A DNA stretch of 63,117 nt, taken from positions 225,405 to 288,521 of the forward strand of contig NZ_JADPJG010000012.1 in NCBI RefSeq assembly GCF_023073335.1, given 5' to 3'. The DNA is from Bradyrhizobium sp. 21 (GTDB lineage Bacteria > Pseudomonadota > Alphaproteobacteria > Rhizobiales > Xanthobacteraceae). A program made the translations under genes and the position numbers. Within the stretch, counting starts at the first letter, position 1. Each line of letters begins with the position of its first letter. Shown here in pieces: positions 55,473 to 63,117 of the stretch. The notes beneath the pieces are model-generated. The model made no database searches, was not told the DNA's origin, and was given only the letters and a program-made list of their open reading frames with translations.

Positions 55473-55578
55473 CAGTCAGGTCGCAACAGCAAAACAACGT
55501 TTAAAACTATGTTGCTGTTGCAAAAGCATTCTCGGTGAATGATGAGATGCCGGCGTGGACCGAGCCCGGATCAAAGTC

Positions 55579-56709
55579 ATGACATCGATCGACTTCGTCG
55601 TCGCGAAAGATGACCTCGCCCAATGCAAACTGGTCGCAACCGCGCTTCCCGCAGCCGACGGGCTACCGCCTGACGCCCTGCTCGTGAAAGTCGACCGCTT
55701 CGCCTTCACCGCCAATAACATCACCTACGCGGTGCTGGGCGACGAGCTGAAATACTGGCAGCTTTTTCCCGCGCCGCAAGGTTCTGACAATCAAGCCTTT
55801 GGCAGTCAAGGCTCTGGCAATCAAGGTTTTGGCAACATTCCGGTATGGGGCTTTGGCGAGGTGATCGCGTCCAGGCATCCGAACGTTGCCGTGGGCGAGC
55901 GGCTGTTTGGATACTTTCCGATGGCGACGCATCTCGTCATCGAGGCCGCCGAAATCAGCAAGCGCGGCTTGCGCGACGGTGCCGCGCACCGGCAAGGCGT
56001 GGCGCCGGTCTACAATGCCTACGCGCGCGTCACGGGCGATCCCGCTTACGCCGGACGGCAAGGCGACTACCAGGCGCTGCTGCGGCCGCTGTTCATGCTG
56101 TCGTTCCTGGTCGATGACTTTCTCGCCGAGAACGACGATTTCGGCGCGCGCGCCGTGCTGTTGTCGAGCGCCTCGAGCAAGACCGCGTTCGGGCTTGCTC
56201 ATCTCCTGCGCACGCGCGGCCGCAAGGTGATCGGGCTGACATCGGCTGGGAACGCGGGTTTCGTGACGTCGCTCGGCTGTTATGACGAAATCGTCACCTA
56301 TGACCGCGTGACGTCGCTGCCGCCGGACGTTCCCGCAGCCTTTGTCGACATGGCCGGCAACAGCGCGCTACGCGCCACGCTGCACCGGCATTTTGGTGAC
56401 CAGATGAAATGCTCGGCACGCGTCGGATTGACGCATCGCGCCACCGATGCCGACGAGGGCGAGATGCCCGGCGCAAAACCGCGCTGGTTCTTCGCGCCCG
56501 ACTAGATCCGCAAGCGCGCCAAGGAATGGGGCCCGGGCGGCATCGAGCAGCGCTTTGGCGCGGCATGGTCCGGCTTTGCGCCGCTGCTGGAGAGATGGCT
56601 GACCGTGGTGGAAAGCCGCGGTCCTGACGCGGTGCGGCAGGTCTACCTCGACACGCTGAAGGGCCGTATTCCGCCTGAGCAGGGCCACATGCTTTCACTG
56701 CTCGGGTAA
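55579..56709 (+). pseudogene. DUF2855 family protein gene interrupted by an in-frame TAG
   Basis: The first 308 codons encode a DUF2855-type protein (KVDRFAFTANNITYAVLGDEL, VWGFGEVIASRHPNVAVGER, VLLSSASSKTAFGLAHLL). The frame reaches TAG at 56503-56505 and then continues without shift for another 67 codons (IRKRAKEWGPGGIEQRFGAA, VYLDTLKGRIPPEQGHMLSL) to TAA at 56707-56709, restoring the usual C-terminus. A single CAG-to-TAG change would explain it. The remaining frame is otherwise well preserved, so the lesion is recent, a sequencing error, or suppressed. A repeat of GNQ/GSQ units lies at 55780-55835. ATG 55579 or GTG 55555 may start it. Confidence 0.85.
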
Positions 56710-56785
56710 ACCGCTTTTGGCGTAGGCTGATCCAGTATAGCGTCGACCTCAGAGGAAACGCCGCGAAGACGGCAAGAGGCCGCGC

Positions 56786-58540
56786 ATGCTCGACAAGACC
56801 AAGGACATTTCTGCATCTGCGCAGGCTTGGCTTGATCAGTTCGCGCGCACCCTGGGCGAGGCCGCCGCGCTGGACAGACTCTTTCTCGCGGACAGCTATT
56901 GGCGCGATGTGCTGGCGCTGAGCTGGAACCTGCAAACAATCACAGGCCGCGATGCGATCGCGCAAGCGCTGACTGTGTTCGCGCCCCAGGCCGCGCCGAG
57001 CAATTTCAAGATCGCACCCAACCGCGCGCCACCACGCTGGATCACGCGCGCCGGCACCAACACTATCGAGGCCATCTTCGATTTCGAGACCGCGCTCGGC
57101 CGCGGCAGCGGCATCCTACGGCTTGTTCCCGATGCCGCCGACGGCGAGCGGTTGAAGGCGTGGACGCTGCTGACCGCGCTCGACGAATTGAAAGGTTTCG
57201 AGGAACAGCTCGGCATCTCGCGCCCGCGTGGCCAGGCCTATTCGCGCGACTTCCGCGGGCCGAACTGGCTCGACCTGCGCAACGCCTCGCGCCACTACAC
57301 CGATCGCGATCCCGCCGTGCTGGTGGTCGGCGGCGGCCAGGCCGGGCTCGCCATCGCGGCACGGCTGAAGCAGTTGAAAATCGACACCCTGATCGTCGAT
57401 CGCGAGAGCCGGATCGGCGACAATTGGCGCAAGCGCTATCACGCGCTGACCCTTCATAACCAGGTGCAGGTCAATCATTTGCCCTACATGCCGTTTCCAC
57501 CGAACTGGCCGGTCTATATCCCCAAGGACAAGCTCGCCAATTGGTTCGAAGCCTATGTCGATGCGATGGAGCTGAATTTCTGGACCGGCACCGAATTCGC
57601 AGGCGGCGCCTACGACGACGCGAAGGACCACTGGACAGTGACGCTGCGGCGCGCCGACGGAAGCAGGCACATCATGCATCCGCGCCATGTGGTGATGGCG
57701 ACCGGCGTCAGCGGCATCGCACATGTGCCTGACATTCCGACCCTGGAGAATTTCAAGGGCACGCTGCTGCATTCGAGCCGCTACGAGGACGGCGAGACCT
57801 GGACAGGCAGGCGCGCTATCGTCATCGGCACCGGCAATAGCGGCCACGACATCGCGCAGGACCTCCACTCGAGCGGCGCGGAGGTGACGCTGGTGCAGCG
57901 GTCGCCGACCCTGGTCACCAATATCGAGCCGTCGGCCCAACTAGCCTATGCGATCTACAATGAGGGTACGCTCGAAGACAACGATTTGATCGCGACCTCG
58001 ATGCCGACGCCGCTGGCGAAGAAGACCCATGTGATGCTGACGGAGCGGTCCAAGGAGCTCGACAAGGAGCTGCTCGACGGATTGCGGCGCGTCGGCTTCA
58101 AGCTCGATTTTGGCGAGGCCGGCACCGGCTGGCAGTTCAAATACCTCACGCGAGGCGGCGGTTATTATTTCAATGTCGGCTGCTCCAACCTCATCGCCGA
58201 AGGCGCGATCAAGCTCGAGCAGTTTGCCGACATCGAGGGTTTCGTCGCCGAAGGCGCGCGGATGAAGGATGGCACGATCAGTCCCGCCGATCTCATCGTG
58301 CTCTCGACCGGCTACAAGCCGCAGGATTATCTGGTGCGAAAGCTGTTCGGCGACGGCGTGGCCAACCGCGTCGGGCCGGTCTGGGGCTTTGGCGACGGCC
58401 TCGAGCTGCGCAACATGTACGCGCGCACCAAGCAGCCCGGCCTCTGGTTCATCGCCGGCAGCCTCGCCCAGTGCCGGATCAATTCGAAATATCTCGCGCT
58501 CCAGATCAAGGCAATCGAGGAAGGGATGCTGGAGACGTGA
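56786..58540 (+). CDS. Flavin-containing monooxygenase (FMO-like) with N-terminal NTF2-like region
   Basis: A 584-residue NAD(P)/FAD protein. Residues about 1-140 look like a SnoaL/NTF2-type domain. The FAD Rossmann motif is VLVVGGGQAGLAIAARL near residue 177, followed by the FMO-type segment FKGTLLHSSRYEDGE and a second nucleotide-binding motif AIVIGTGNSGHDIAQDL. VLSTGYKPQDYL matches the ATG-containing linker of FMOs. Such enzymes oxygenate ketones, amines or sulfides. It starts 76 bases after the broken DUF2855 gene, on the same strand. Confidence 0.9.
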   Translation: MLDKTKDISASAQAWLDQFARTLGEAAALDRLFLADSYWRDVLALSWNLQTITGRDAIAQALTVFAPQAAPSNFKIAPNRAPPRWITRAGTNTIEAIFDFETALGRGSGILRLVPDAADGERLKAWTLLTALDELKGFEEQLGISRPRGQAYSRDFRGPNWLDLRNASRHYTDRDPAVLVVGGGQAGLAIAARLKQLKIDTLIVDRESRIGDNWRKRYHALTLHNQVQVNHLPYMPFPPNWPVYIPKDKLANWFEAYVDAMELNFWTGTEFAGGAYDDAKDHWTVTLRRADGSRHIMHPRHVVMATGVSGIAHVPDIPTLENFKGTLLHSSRYEDGETWTGRRAIVIGTGNSGHDIAQDLHSSGAEVTLVQRSPTLVTNIEPSAQLAYAIYNEGTLEDNDLIATSMPTPLAKKTHVMLTERSKELDKELLDGLRRVGFKLDFGEAGTGWQFKYLTRGGGYYFNVGCSNLIAEGAIKLEQFADIEGFVAEGARMKDGTISPADLIVLSTGYKPQDYLVRKLFGDGVANRVGPVWGFGDGLELRNMYARTKQPGLWFIAGSLAQCRINSKYLALQIKAIEEGMLET

Positions 58541-58560
58541 GGTGGGCGCGGATTGAGCCG

Positions 58561-58639
58561 CGTCATTGCCGGCGCAGCGAAGCAATCCAGAATCTTTCCG
58601 CGGAGACGGTCTGGATTGCGTCGCTGCGCTGGCAATGAC
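58561..58639. repeat. Palindromic intergenic repeat, family B (copy 2)
   Basis: A 79-base element like 14724-14811: CGTCATTGCCGGCGCAGCGA and AGCAATCCAGA on the left, TCTGGATTGCGTCGC and TGGCAATGACA on the right, with the same core TTTCCGCGGAG. Confidence 0.85.
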
Positions 58640-58688
58640 AGTGTGGAGACGACCGCCCGCCGCTGAACCGAACAAGAAGGAAAAACCA

Positions 58689-59666
58689 ATGCCAGCCATT
58701 CTGGGCACCGGCGAGCACCGCTACCGCGTCGTCGAAAATTTCGCGAAGCTGCCGGACGGTTGGACGCTGACCGACGTCGCCTCGGTCGCCGTCGACAGCA
58801 AGGACCGCGTCTACGTCTTCAACCGCGGTGCCCATCCGATGGTCGTGCTCGACCGCGAGGGCAATTTTCTCCGCAGTTTTGGCGAAGGCCTGTTCTCGCG
58901 CGCCCATGGCCTGCACATCGACGCCGACGATAATCTCTATTGCACCGACGACGGCGACCACACCGTGCGCAAATGCACCACCGACGGCAAGGTGCTGCTG
59001 ACGATCGGCATCCCCGAGAAACCGTCCCCGTTCATGAGCGGCGATCCCTTCCATCGCTGCACCCACACCGCGCTGTCGCCGAAGGGCGAAATCTACGTCT
59101 CCGACGGCTATGGCAATGCCCGCGTGCACAAGTTCACGCCCGACGGCAAGCTGATGAAGAGCTGGGGCGAGCCGGGCACCGATCCCGGTCAGTTCAACAT
59201 CGTGCACAATATCGCCACGGACGCCGACGGTTTTGTCTATGTCGCCGACCGCGAGAATCACCGGGTGCAGGTGTTCGACGGCGAGGGCCGATACGAGACG
59301 CAGTGGAACAACCTGCACCGGCCCTGTGCGCTCTGCTGTTGCGGCGGCGGCAAGAGCCCGACCTTCGTGATCGGCGAGCTCGGCCCCGGCCTCGCGATCA
59401 ACCGCGACGTTCCCAATCTCGGCCCGCGGCTCTCGATCGTGGACGCCAAGGGAAAGCGCATCGCGCGGCTGGGCGGCGAGGAAGGGCCGGGCGTTGCGAG
59501 CGGGAAGTTTCTGGCGCCACACGGTATCGCGCTGGACTCCAGAGGCGACATCTATGTCGGTGAGGTCGGCGTCACCAACTGGGAGACCAGCTTTCCGGGC
59601 GAGGAGATGCCGGCCGCGGTCCGCGCGACGCGGTGCCTGCAGAAGCTGGAACGGGTGCGGGAGTAG
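58689..59666 (+). CDS. NHL-repeat protein, 6-bladed propeller (peptidylglycine lyase-like)
   Basis: A 325-residue beta-propeller with several NHL repeats: SVAVDSKDRVYVFNRGAHPM, GLHIDADDNLYCTDDGDHTV, TALSPKGEIYVSDGYGNARV, NIATDADGFVYVADRENHRV and GIALDSRGDIYVGEVGVTNW. The arrangement resembles the lyase half of peptidylglycine alpha-amidating enzymes, but bacterial members rarely have proven activity. No signal peptide is seen. The ATG is just after AAGGAAAAACCA. A run of three Cys (CALCCCGGGK) is unusual. Confidence 0.85.
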   Translation: MPAILGTGEHRYRVVENFAKLPDGWTLTDVASVAVDSKDRVYVFNRGAHPMVVLDREGNFLRSFGEGLFSRAHGLHIDADDNLYCTDDGDHTVRKCTTDGKVLLTIGIPEKPSPFMSGDPFHRCTHTALSPKGEIYVSDGYGNARVHKFTPDGKLMKSWGEPGTDPGQFNIVHNIATDADGFVYVADRENHRVQVFDGEGRYETQWNNLHRPCALCCCGGGKSPTFVIGELGPGLAINRDVPNLGPRLSIVDAKGKRIARLGGEEGPGVASGKFLAPHGIALDSRGDIYVGEVGVTNWETSFPGEEMPAAVRATRCLQKLERVRE

Positions 59667-59877
59667 TTGCGCGGGCAAGGCCGATGCGCTGTCAGGTCGA
59701 CGCTGCCTCCCGGCGTCGCCCGGCCCCAAATCACGGCGTTTTGAGCGCTTTGCCACCCCGTAGCCGCATTGCTCGCGCCCGAATAAGTCGCTCAACGGGC
59801 TTCACAATCCCGTCACGCTGCATGTAGTATGTCAGTACGTGCTGCTTCGCAGCGTACATGGAGGCCGGGAGCGTTAC

Positions 59878-60435
59878 TTGAACGCACATGTCTCGCAAGG
59901 CAGTTGGCCGGTGCTGGTCCTGAATGCGGACTTCCGGCCGCTGAGTTACTACCCGCTGTCTCTCTGGTCGTGGCAGGACGCGATCAAGGCGGTGTTTCTC
60001 GATCGCGTCAACATCGTCGCGCATTACGATCAGGCGGTTCATAGCCCCACGCTGCAAATGCAGCTGCCGAGCGTCGTCTCGCTCAAATCCTTCGTCAAGC
60101 CGACCACCCATCCCGCCTTCACACGATTCAACGTCTTCCTGCGCGATCGTTTCGCCTGCCAATATTGCGGCTCGCCCGAAGACCTCACCTTCGACCACAT
60201 CATCCCGCGCAGCAAGGGCGGGCAGACAACCTGGGAGAACGTGGTCGCGGCGTGTTCGCCCTGTAATCTGCGCAAAGGCAATCTCACGCCGGTGCAGGCC
60301 AAGATGTTTCCGCGCCAGCATGCCTTCGCCCCGACCGTGCACCAGCTCCACCGCAACGGCCGCCTGTTCCCGCCGAACTATCTGCATGAGAGCTGGCTGG
60401 ATTATCTCTACTGGGATACGGAGCTGGATCCGTAG
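59878..60435 (+). CDS. HNH endonuclease
   Basis: A 185-residue protein of a family conserved in alphaproteobacteria. The core is CQYCGSPEDLTFDHIIPRSK then NVVAACSPCNLRKGN, giving two CxxC zinc-binding pairs around the DHI catalytic motif. The N-terminal LVLNADFRPLSYYPLSLWSW and the C-terminal NYLHESWLDYLYWDTELDP are the conserved flanks. I use TTG 59878 because GGGAG lies 6 bases upstream and it gives the family length; GTG 59839 is an alternative. Confidence 0.9.
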   Translation: MNAHVSQGSWPVLVLNADFRPLSYYPLSLWSWQDAIKAVFLDRVNIVAHYDQAVHSPTLQMQLPSVVSLKSFVKPTTHPAFTRFNVFLRDRFACQYCGSPEDLTFDHIIPRSKGGQTTWENVVAACSPCNLRKGNLTPVQAKMFPRQHAFAPTVHQLHRNGRLFPPNYLHESWLDYLYWDTELDP

Positions 60436-60450
60436 GGCGACCTCTCGCGC

Positions 60451-61918
60451 TCATATCCCGATCGCATTTCTTGCCACCACATCCCGATAGAACGCGGCGC
60501 TCAGCTTCGGCACCCTTGCTTGCGTCTCGAAGTCGACCCGGTAGAGGCCAAACCGCTTGCCGTAGCCAAAAATCCACTCGAAATTGTCCATCAGGCTCCA
60601 CAGGAAATAGCCGCGGATCGGGACGCCCTCGGTGATCGCGCGCTGCATCTGGGTCAAATAGTTGCGCAGGAACATGATGCGATCGAGGTCGTAGACCTGT
60701 CCGTCGGCGGCGATCTTGTCCTCGGACGAGGTACCGTTCTCGCTGATATAGATATTCTCGATGTCCCAGATATTTGCGGCAATGCGCGGGGCCCAGTAGA
60801 TCACCTCGGGACCGACGCGGAGCCATTCCGAACATGTGCGGGAACGAGGTCGGGAACGGCAGCACGTGGAAGCCGGGCGCGCGGTCGGAGGCGGTGACGT
60901 AATATTGCGGCGCGTAGATGTTGAGGCCGACGAAATCGTTCGGCGTGCCGATGATCTTCAATTCCTCAGACGTGAATTTCGGCGCGTCCGCGCCCGCATA
61001 GGCGAGAAAACCGTCGGTATATTTGCCCTCCAGCACCACGCCGAGGAAACCGGCATTGAGCTCGCGCGTCGCGATCTCGGCGGCGCGGATGTTTTCGGGC
61101 GTGGCGATCGCCGGCACGCAGGCGGCGATGTTCTCGGCCGCACCCACACGGGTTCCGGCACGCCCCGACGCGCGGATCGCCTGCACCGCCAACCCATGCC
61201 CCAGCGCGACGTGATGACGGGCCTAGTTGAGCTGCGCGGTCGACAGCCTGAGGCCGGGGGCGTCGATGCCCCAGCCATAGCCGAAATTCAGGAAGCGGCC
61301 GACCTCGTTCACGGTGAAGATGTTCTTCACCCGATCAGTCAGGCGCGCGGCGACGTATCCGGCGTAGTCGGCAAAGGCTTTTGAGGTGTCGCTCGACTGC
61401 CAGCCGCCGACGCGGTCCTGCAGCGATTGCGGCAGATCCCAGTGATAGAGCGTAGCATAGGGCTCGATGCCATTCGCGAGCAGCTCGTCGACGAGGCGAT
61501 TGTAGAAGTCTAGCCCCTTGGGATTGGACTGGCCCGTTCCTTCCGGAAACACGCGCGGCCACGCGATCGAGAAGCGATAGGCCTTGACGCCGAGCGCTTT
61601 GATCAGCGCGACGTCCTCCTTGTAGCGATGATAGTGCTCGTTGGCGCGGTCGCCGGTGGTGCCGTCCTCGATCTTGCCGGGCGTGTGGCTAAAGGTATCC
61701 CAGATCGACTTGCCGCGGCCATCCTCGTCGACGGCGCCTTCGATCTGATAGGATGAGGTTGCCGTGCCCCAGAGAAAATCCTTCGGGAAAGGCGCGGGCG
61801 CATGGCGGTCGGCCAATGCGCCCCCTTCATTCTCCGCAGCACTCACTCTTGCCGCCGCGCCAAGCGCGGCGAGGCCCGCGAGCTTGGCAAGATCGCGCCG
61901 CGAGACATCGATTGCCAT
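60451..61918 (-). pseudogene. GH1 family beta-glucosidase, decayed (amber codon and frameshift)
   Basis: The gene begins at ATG 61918 with GGAGA upstream and a twin-arginine-type leader [20 protein letters not shown]. The N-terminal part is clear: [52 protein letters not shown]. The acid/base motif reads VNEV instead of the usual NEP. The frame hits TAG at 61223-61225, then continues in the same frame (HHVALGHGLAVQAIRASGRA to GFHVLPFPTSFPHM). Near 60829-60834 it shifts; the next frame restores SEWLRVGPEVIYWAPRIAA and the nucleophile motif YISENGTSS to the stop at 60451. Two lesions make a nonfunctional gene likely. Confidence 0.9.
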
Positions 61919-62926
61919 CGCTATCTCCGCGCCTGCTGCATATCGATTCTGATAGGCGGAAATCCGGTCGATCTCGAACGCGACGCTCGGGGGCGATTCC
62001 GCGTCCACGGGACCTACGCCGAGAAAGAATTTCGATCCGATCGCGAGATTGACGATCATGTACATGGGATCGTCGAAGCCGATCGGCACCTTGATGTCGG
62101 ACACCGGCCTGCGGTCGATGAAATAGACCAGGCGATCTTCCTCCCACAGCACACCGTAAGTGTGGAATGTGCTCGAGGCGTCGCCGACCGCGAAGTCGAA
62201 GCCGCAGGACTGGATCTTCTGGGTCGAGGGAATCCGCCAATGCGTCGTCATCACCAGATCGCCCGGCTTTTCGCCGCGCCCCTCCAGCACGTCGACCTCC
62301 GGCGGCCAGCCGCCGTCATCGGCCAGCATCCAGAACGCCGGCCACACCGCATGCCCCACCGGTACCTTGGCGCGGATTTCGAAATAGCCGTGCTTTTGCG
62401 CGAACGTGCCCTGGGTGGTCAGGATCCCTGAGATGTACTCGTTGTTGAACAGCGCCGGCTTCAATTCCGGCGGCGTGCGGCTGGCGACGATCGACAGCAC
62501 GCCGTCCTTGACCTTGAACGGATCGAGCCCGAGCGGCGCCGCGGCGCGCCCTGCATAGCGCGGATCGACATAGATCTGCTGCTCGCCATTGGCGCTGGTC
62601 TTGCGCTTGAAGTCGGAGCCATCGCCGCCCCAATAGCGCGCCTCCGGCCACGCCGCGCCGCCGGCGTAATGCGGCACCCAGCGTCCGTTCGTCAGCGGAT
62701 GCTCGTCAAAATCCTCGTTGAAGGTTCGGCGCAGCGGAAGGAACACGAGCGAAGCCGGATTGATCGTCTCCAGCCGGCGGCACGCGATGGTGGAGGGATC
62801 GGTCGTCACCTGCAGCGACATGCTCGCCAGCGCACCATCGAGATCGTCCTGCGCGATGTCCGGCGCAGGCACGACGCAGAGACCGATCGCAGCCAGAGCG
62901 CTCATCGTCCAACGCTCGATCATCAC
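61223..62926 (-). CDS. GH16 glycoside hydrolase, reading on in frame into the GH1 pseudogene
   Basis: A 567-residue open frame. Residues 1-25 look like a signal peptide ([18 protein letters not shown]). Residues about 70-320 are a GH16 domain: [13 protein letters not shown] is the catalytic EVDVLE motif, and [20 protein letters not shown] and [20 protein letters not shown] flank it. After [14 protein letters not shown] the frame runs straight into the GH1 leader at residue ~337. The GH1 ATG has its own ribosome site, and a shift of one base upstream would end GH16 at a TAG beside that ATG. So this is either a true GH16-GH1 fusion or the result of an indel. GH16 enzymes cut beta-1,3/1,4-glucans. 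Confidence 0.8.
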   Translation of the reverse strand: MMIERWTMSALAAIGLCVVPAPDIAQDDLDGALASMSLQVTTDPSTIACRRLETINPASLVFLPLRRTFNEDFDEHPLTNGRWVPHYAGGAAWPEARYWGGDGSDFKRKTSANGEQQIYVDPRYAGRAAAPLGLDPFKVKDGVLSIVASRTPPELKPALFNNEYISGILTTQGTFAQKHGYFEIRAKVPVGHAVWPAFWMLADDGGWPPEVDVLEGRGEKPGDLVMTTHWRIPSTQKIQSCGFDFAVGDASSTFHTYGVLWEEDRLVYFIDRRPVSDIKVPIGFDDPMYMIVNLAIGSKFFLGVGPVDAESPPSVAFEIDRISAYQNRYAAGAEIAMAIDVSRRDLAKLAGLAALGAAARVSAAENEGGALADRHAPAPFPKDFLWGTATSSYQIEGAVDEDGRGKSIWDTFSHTPGKIEDGTTGDRANEHYHRYKEDVALIKALGVKAYRFSIAWPRVFPEGTGQSNPKGLDFYNRLVDELLANGIEPYATLYHWDLPQSLQDRVGGWQSSDTSKAFADYAGYVAARLTDRVKNIFTVNEVGRFLNFGYGWGIDAPGLRLSTAQLN

Positions 62927-63117
62927 CGCACTTCGAAGATGCCGGAGGAATGGCCAAGGTTAGCTCGCTCGCATCGGAACGGGCAAGAGCTGCCCCGCGA
63001 CCATGCGCCCATTCGGCAGCGCCGCCCGCACACACGACCCACATTTTCGTGCACTTACAAAAATGACACCCGCCTATGGACACCGTCCGGCAGGCGAGCG
63101 GCAGGCGCTCGCCGGGG
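62927..63117. other. Window end, upstream of GH16
   Basis: No gene or regulatory site can be supported. It is the upstream region of the GH16 gene, and the next gene is beyond the window edge. Confidence 0.35.

Overview
The window looks like a chromosomal segment of a Bradyrhizobium-type alphaproteobacterium. The reasons are a 16S-tRNA-Ile-tRNA-Ala-23S operon with an alphaproteobacterial helix-9 insertion in the 23S gene, a tlpA gene divergent from argH as described for Bradyrhizobium japonicum, a SAM-II riboswitch ahead of metX, high GC codon use, and several palindromic intergenic repeats. Names rest on reading the translated sequence; no database search was run.

Layout. 1-3170: rrn operon on the minus strand (5' part of 23S, tRNA-Ala, tRNA-Ile, full 16S, leader, promoter). 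3713-5776: an M23 murein endopeptidase. 5869-10695: an accessory-looking minus-strand block made of a stand-alone BTAD regulator, an 80-residue protein, a large lipoprotein and a three-part putative peptidoglycan hydrolase with no export signal. 11028-16650: clpB, a MOSC protein, an exported CHAP-like protein and an alpha/beta hydrolase. 16688-21853: methionine genes metX-metW under a SAM-II riboswitch, then chorismate mutase, hisC and tyrC on the other strand. 21958-30137: SGNH hydrolase, DUF2125 protein, ChaC, PlsC, YdcF-like protein, ftsE-ftsX, a zinc-ribbon/DUF3426 protein and a CpdR-like receiver.

30354-41176: a DUF4175/TIGR02302 protein split over two overlapping genes, a carboxymuconolactone decarboxylase-like protein, an NAD-dependent beta-hydroxyacid dehydrogenase, a tannase-family esterase, lysA-lptM-argH, tlpA and a YjfB-like small protein. 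41401-45107: 3-hydroxyacyl-CoA dehydrogenase, etfB-etfA, cobalamin adenosyltransferase and a small membrane protein. 45398-50181: YihY-family protein, a soluble hybrid histidine kinase, gluQ, a DNA glycosylase and a LysR regulator. 50360-54123: nitronate monooxygenase, a branched-chain-type ABC binding protein and an acyl-CoA synthetase. 54418-55383: two probable stress genes. 55579-62926: a DUF2855 gene broken by an amber codon, an FMO-like monooxygenase, an NHL-repeat protein, an HNH endonuclease, and a GH16 gene fused in frame to a decayed GH1 beta-glucosidase.

Most of the window is housekeeping. The unusual parts are the 5.9-10.7 kb cell-wall-hydrolase block, the split DUF4175 gene, two genes interrupted by TAG codons within 5 kb, a pair of 13-bp palindromes ahead of the hydroxyacyl-CoA dehydrogenase, and five families of long intergenic palindromes. 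No CRISPR array, insertion sequence, prophage or replication origin was seen.
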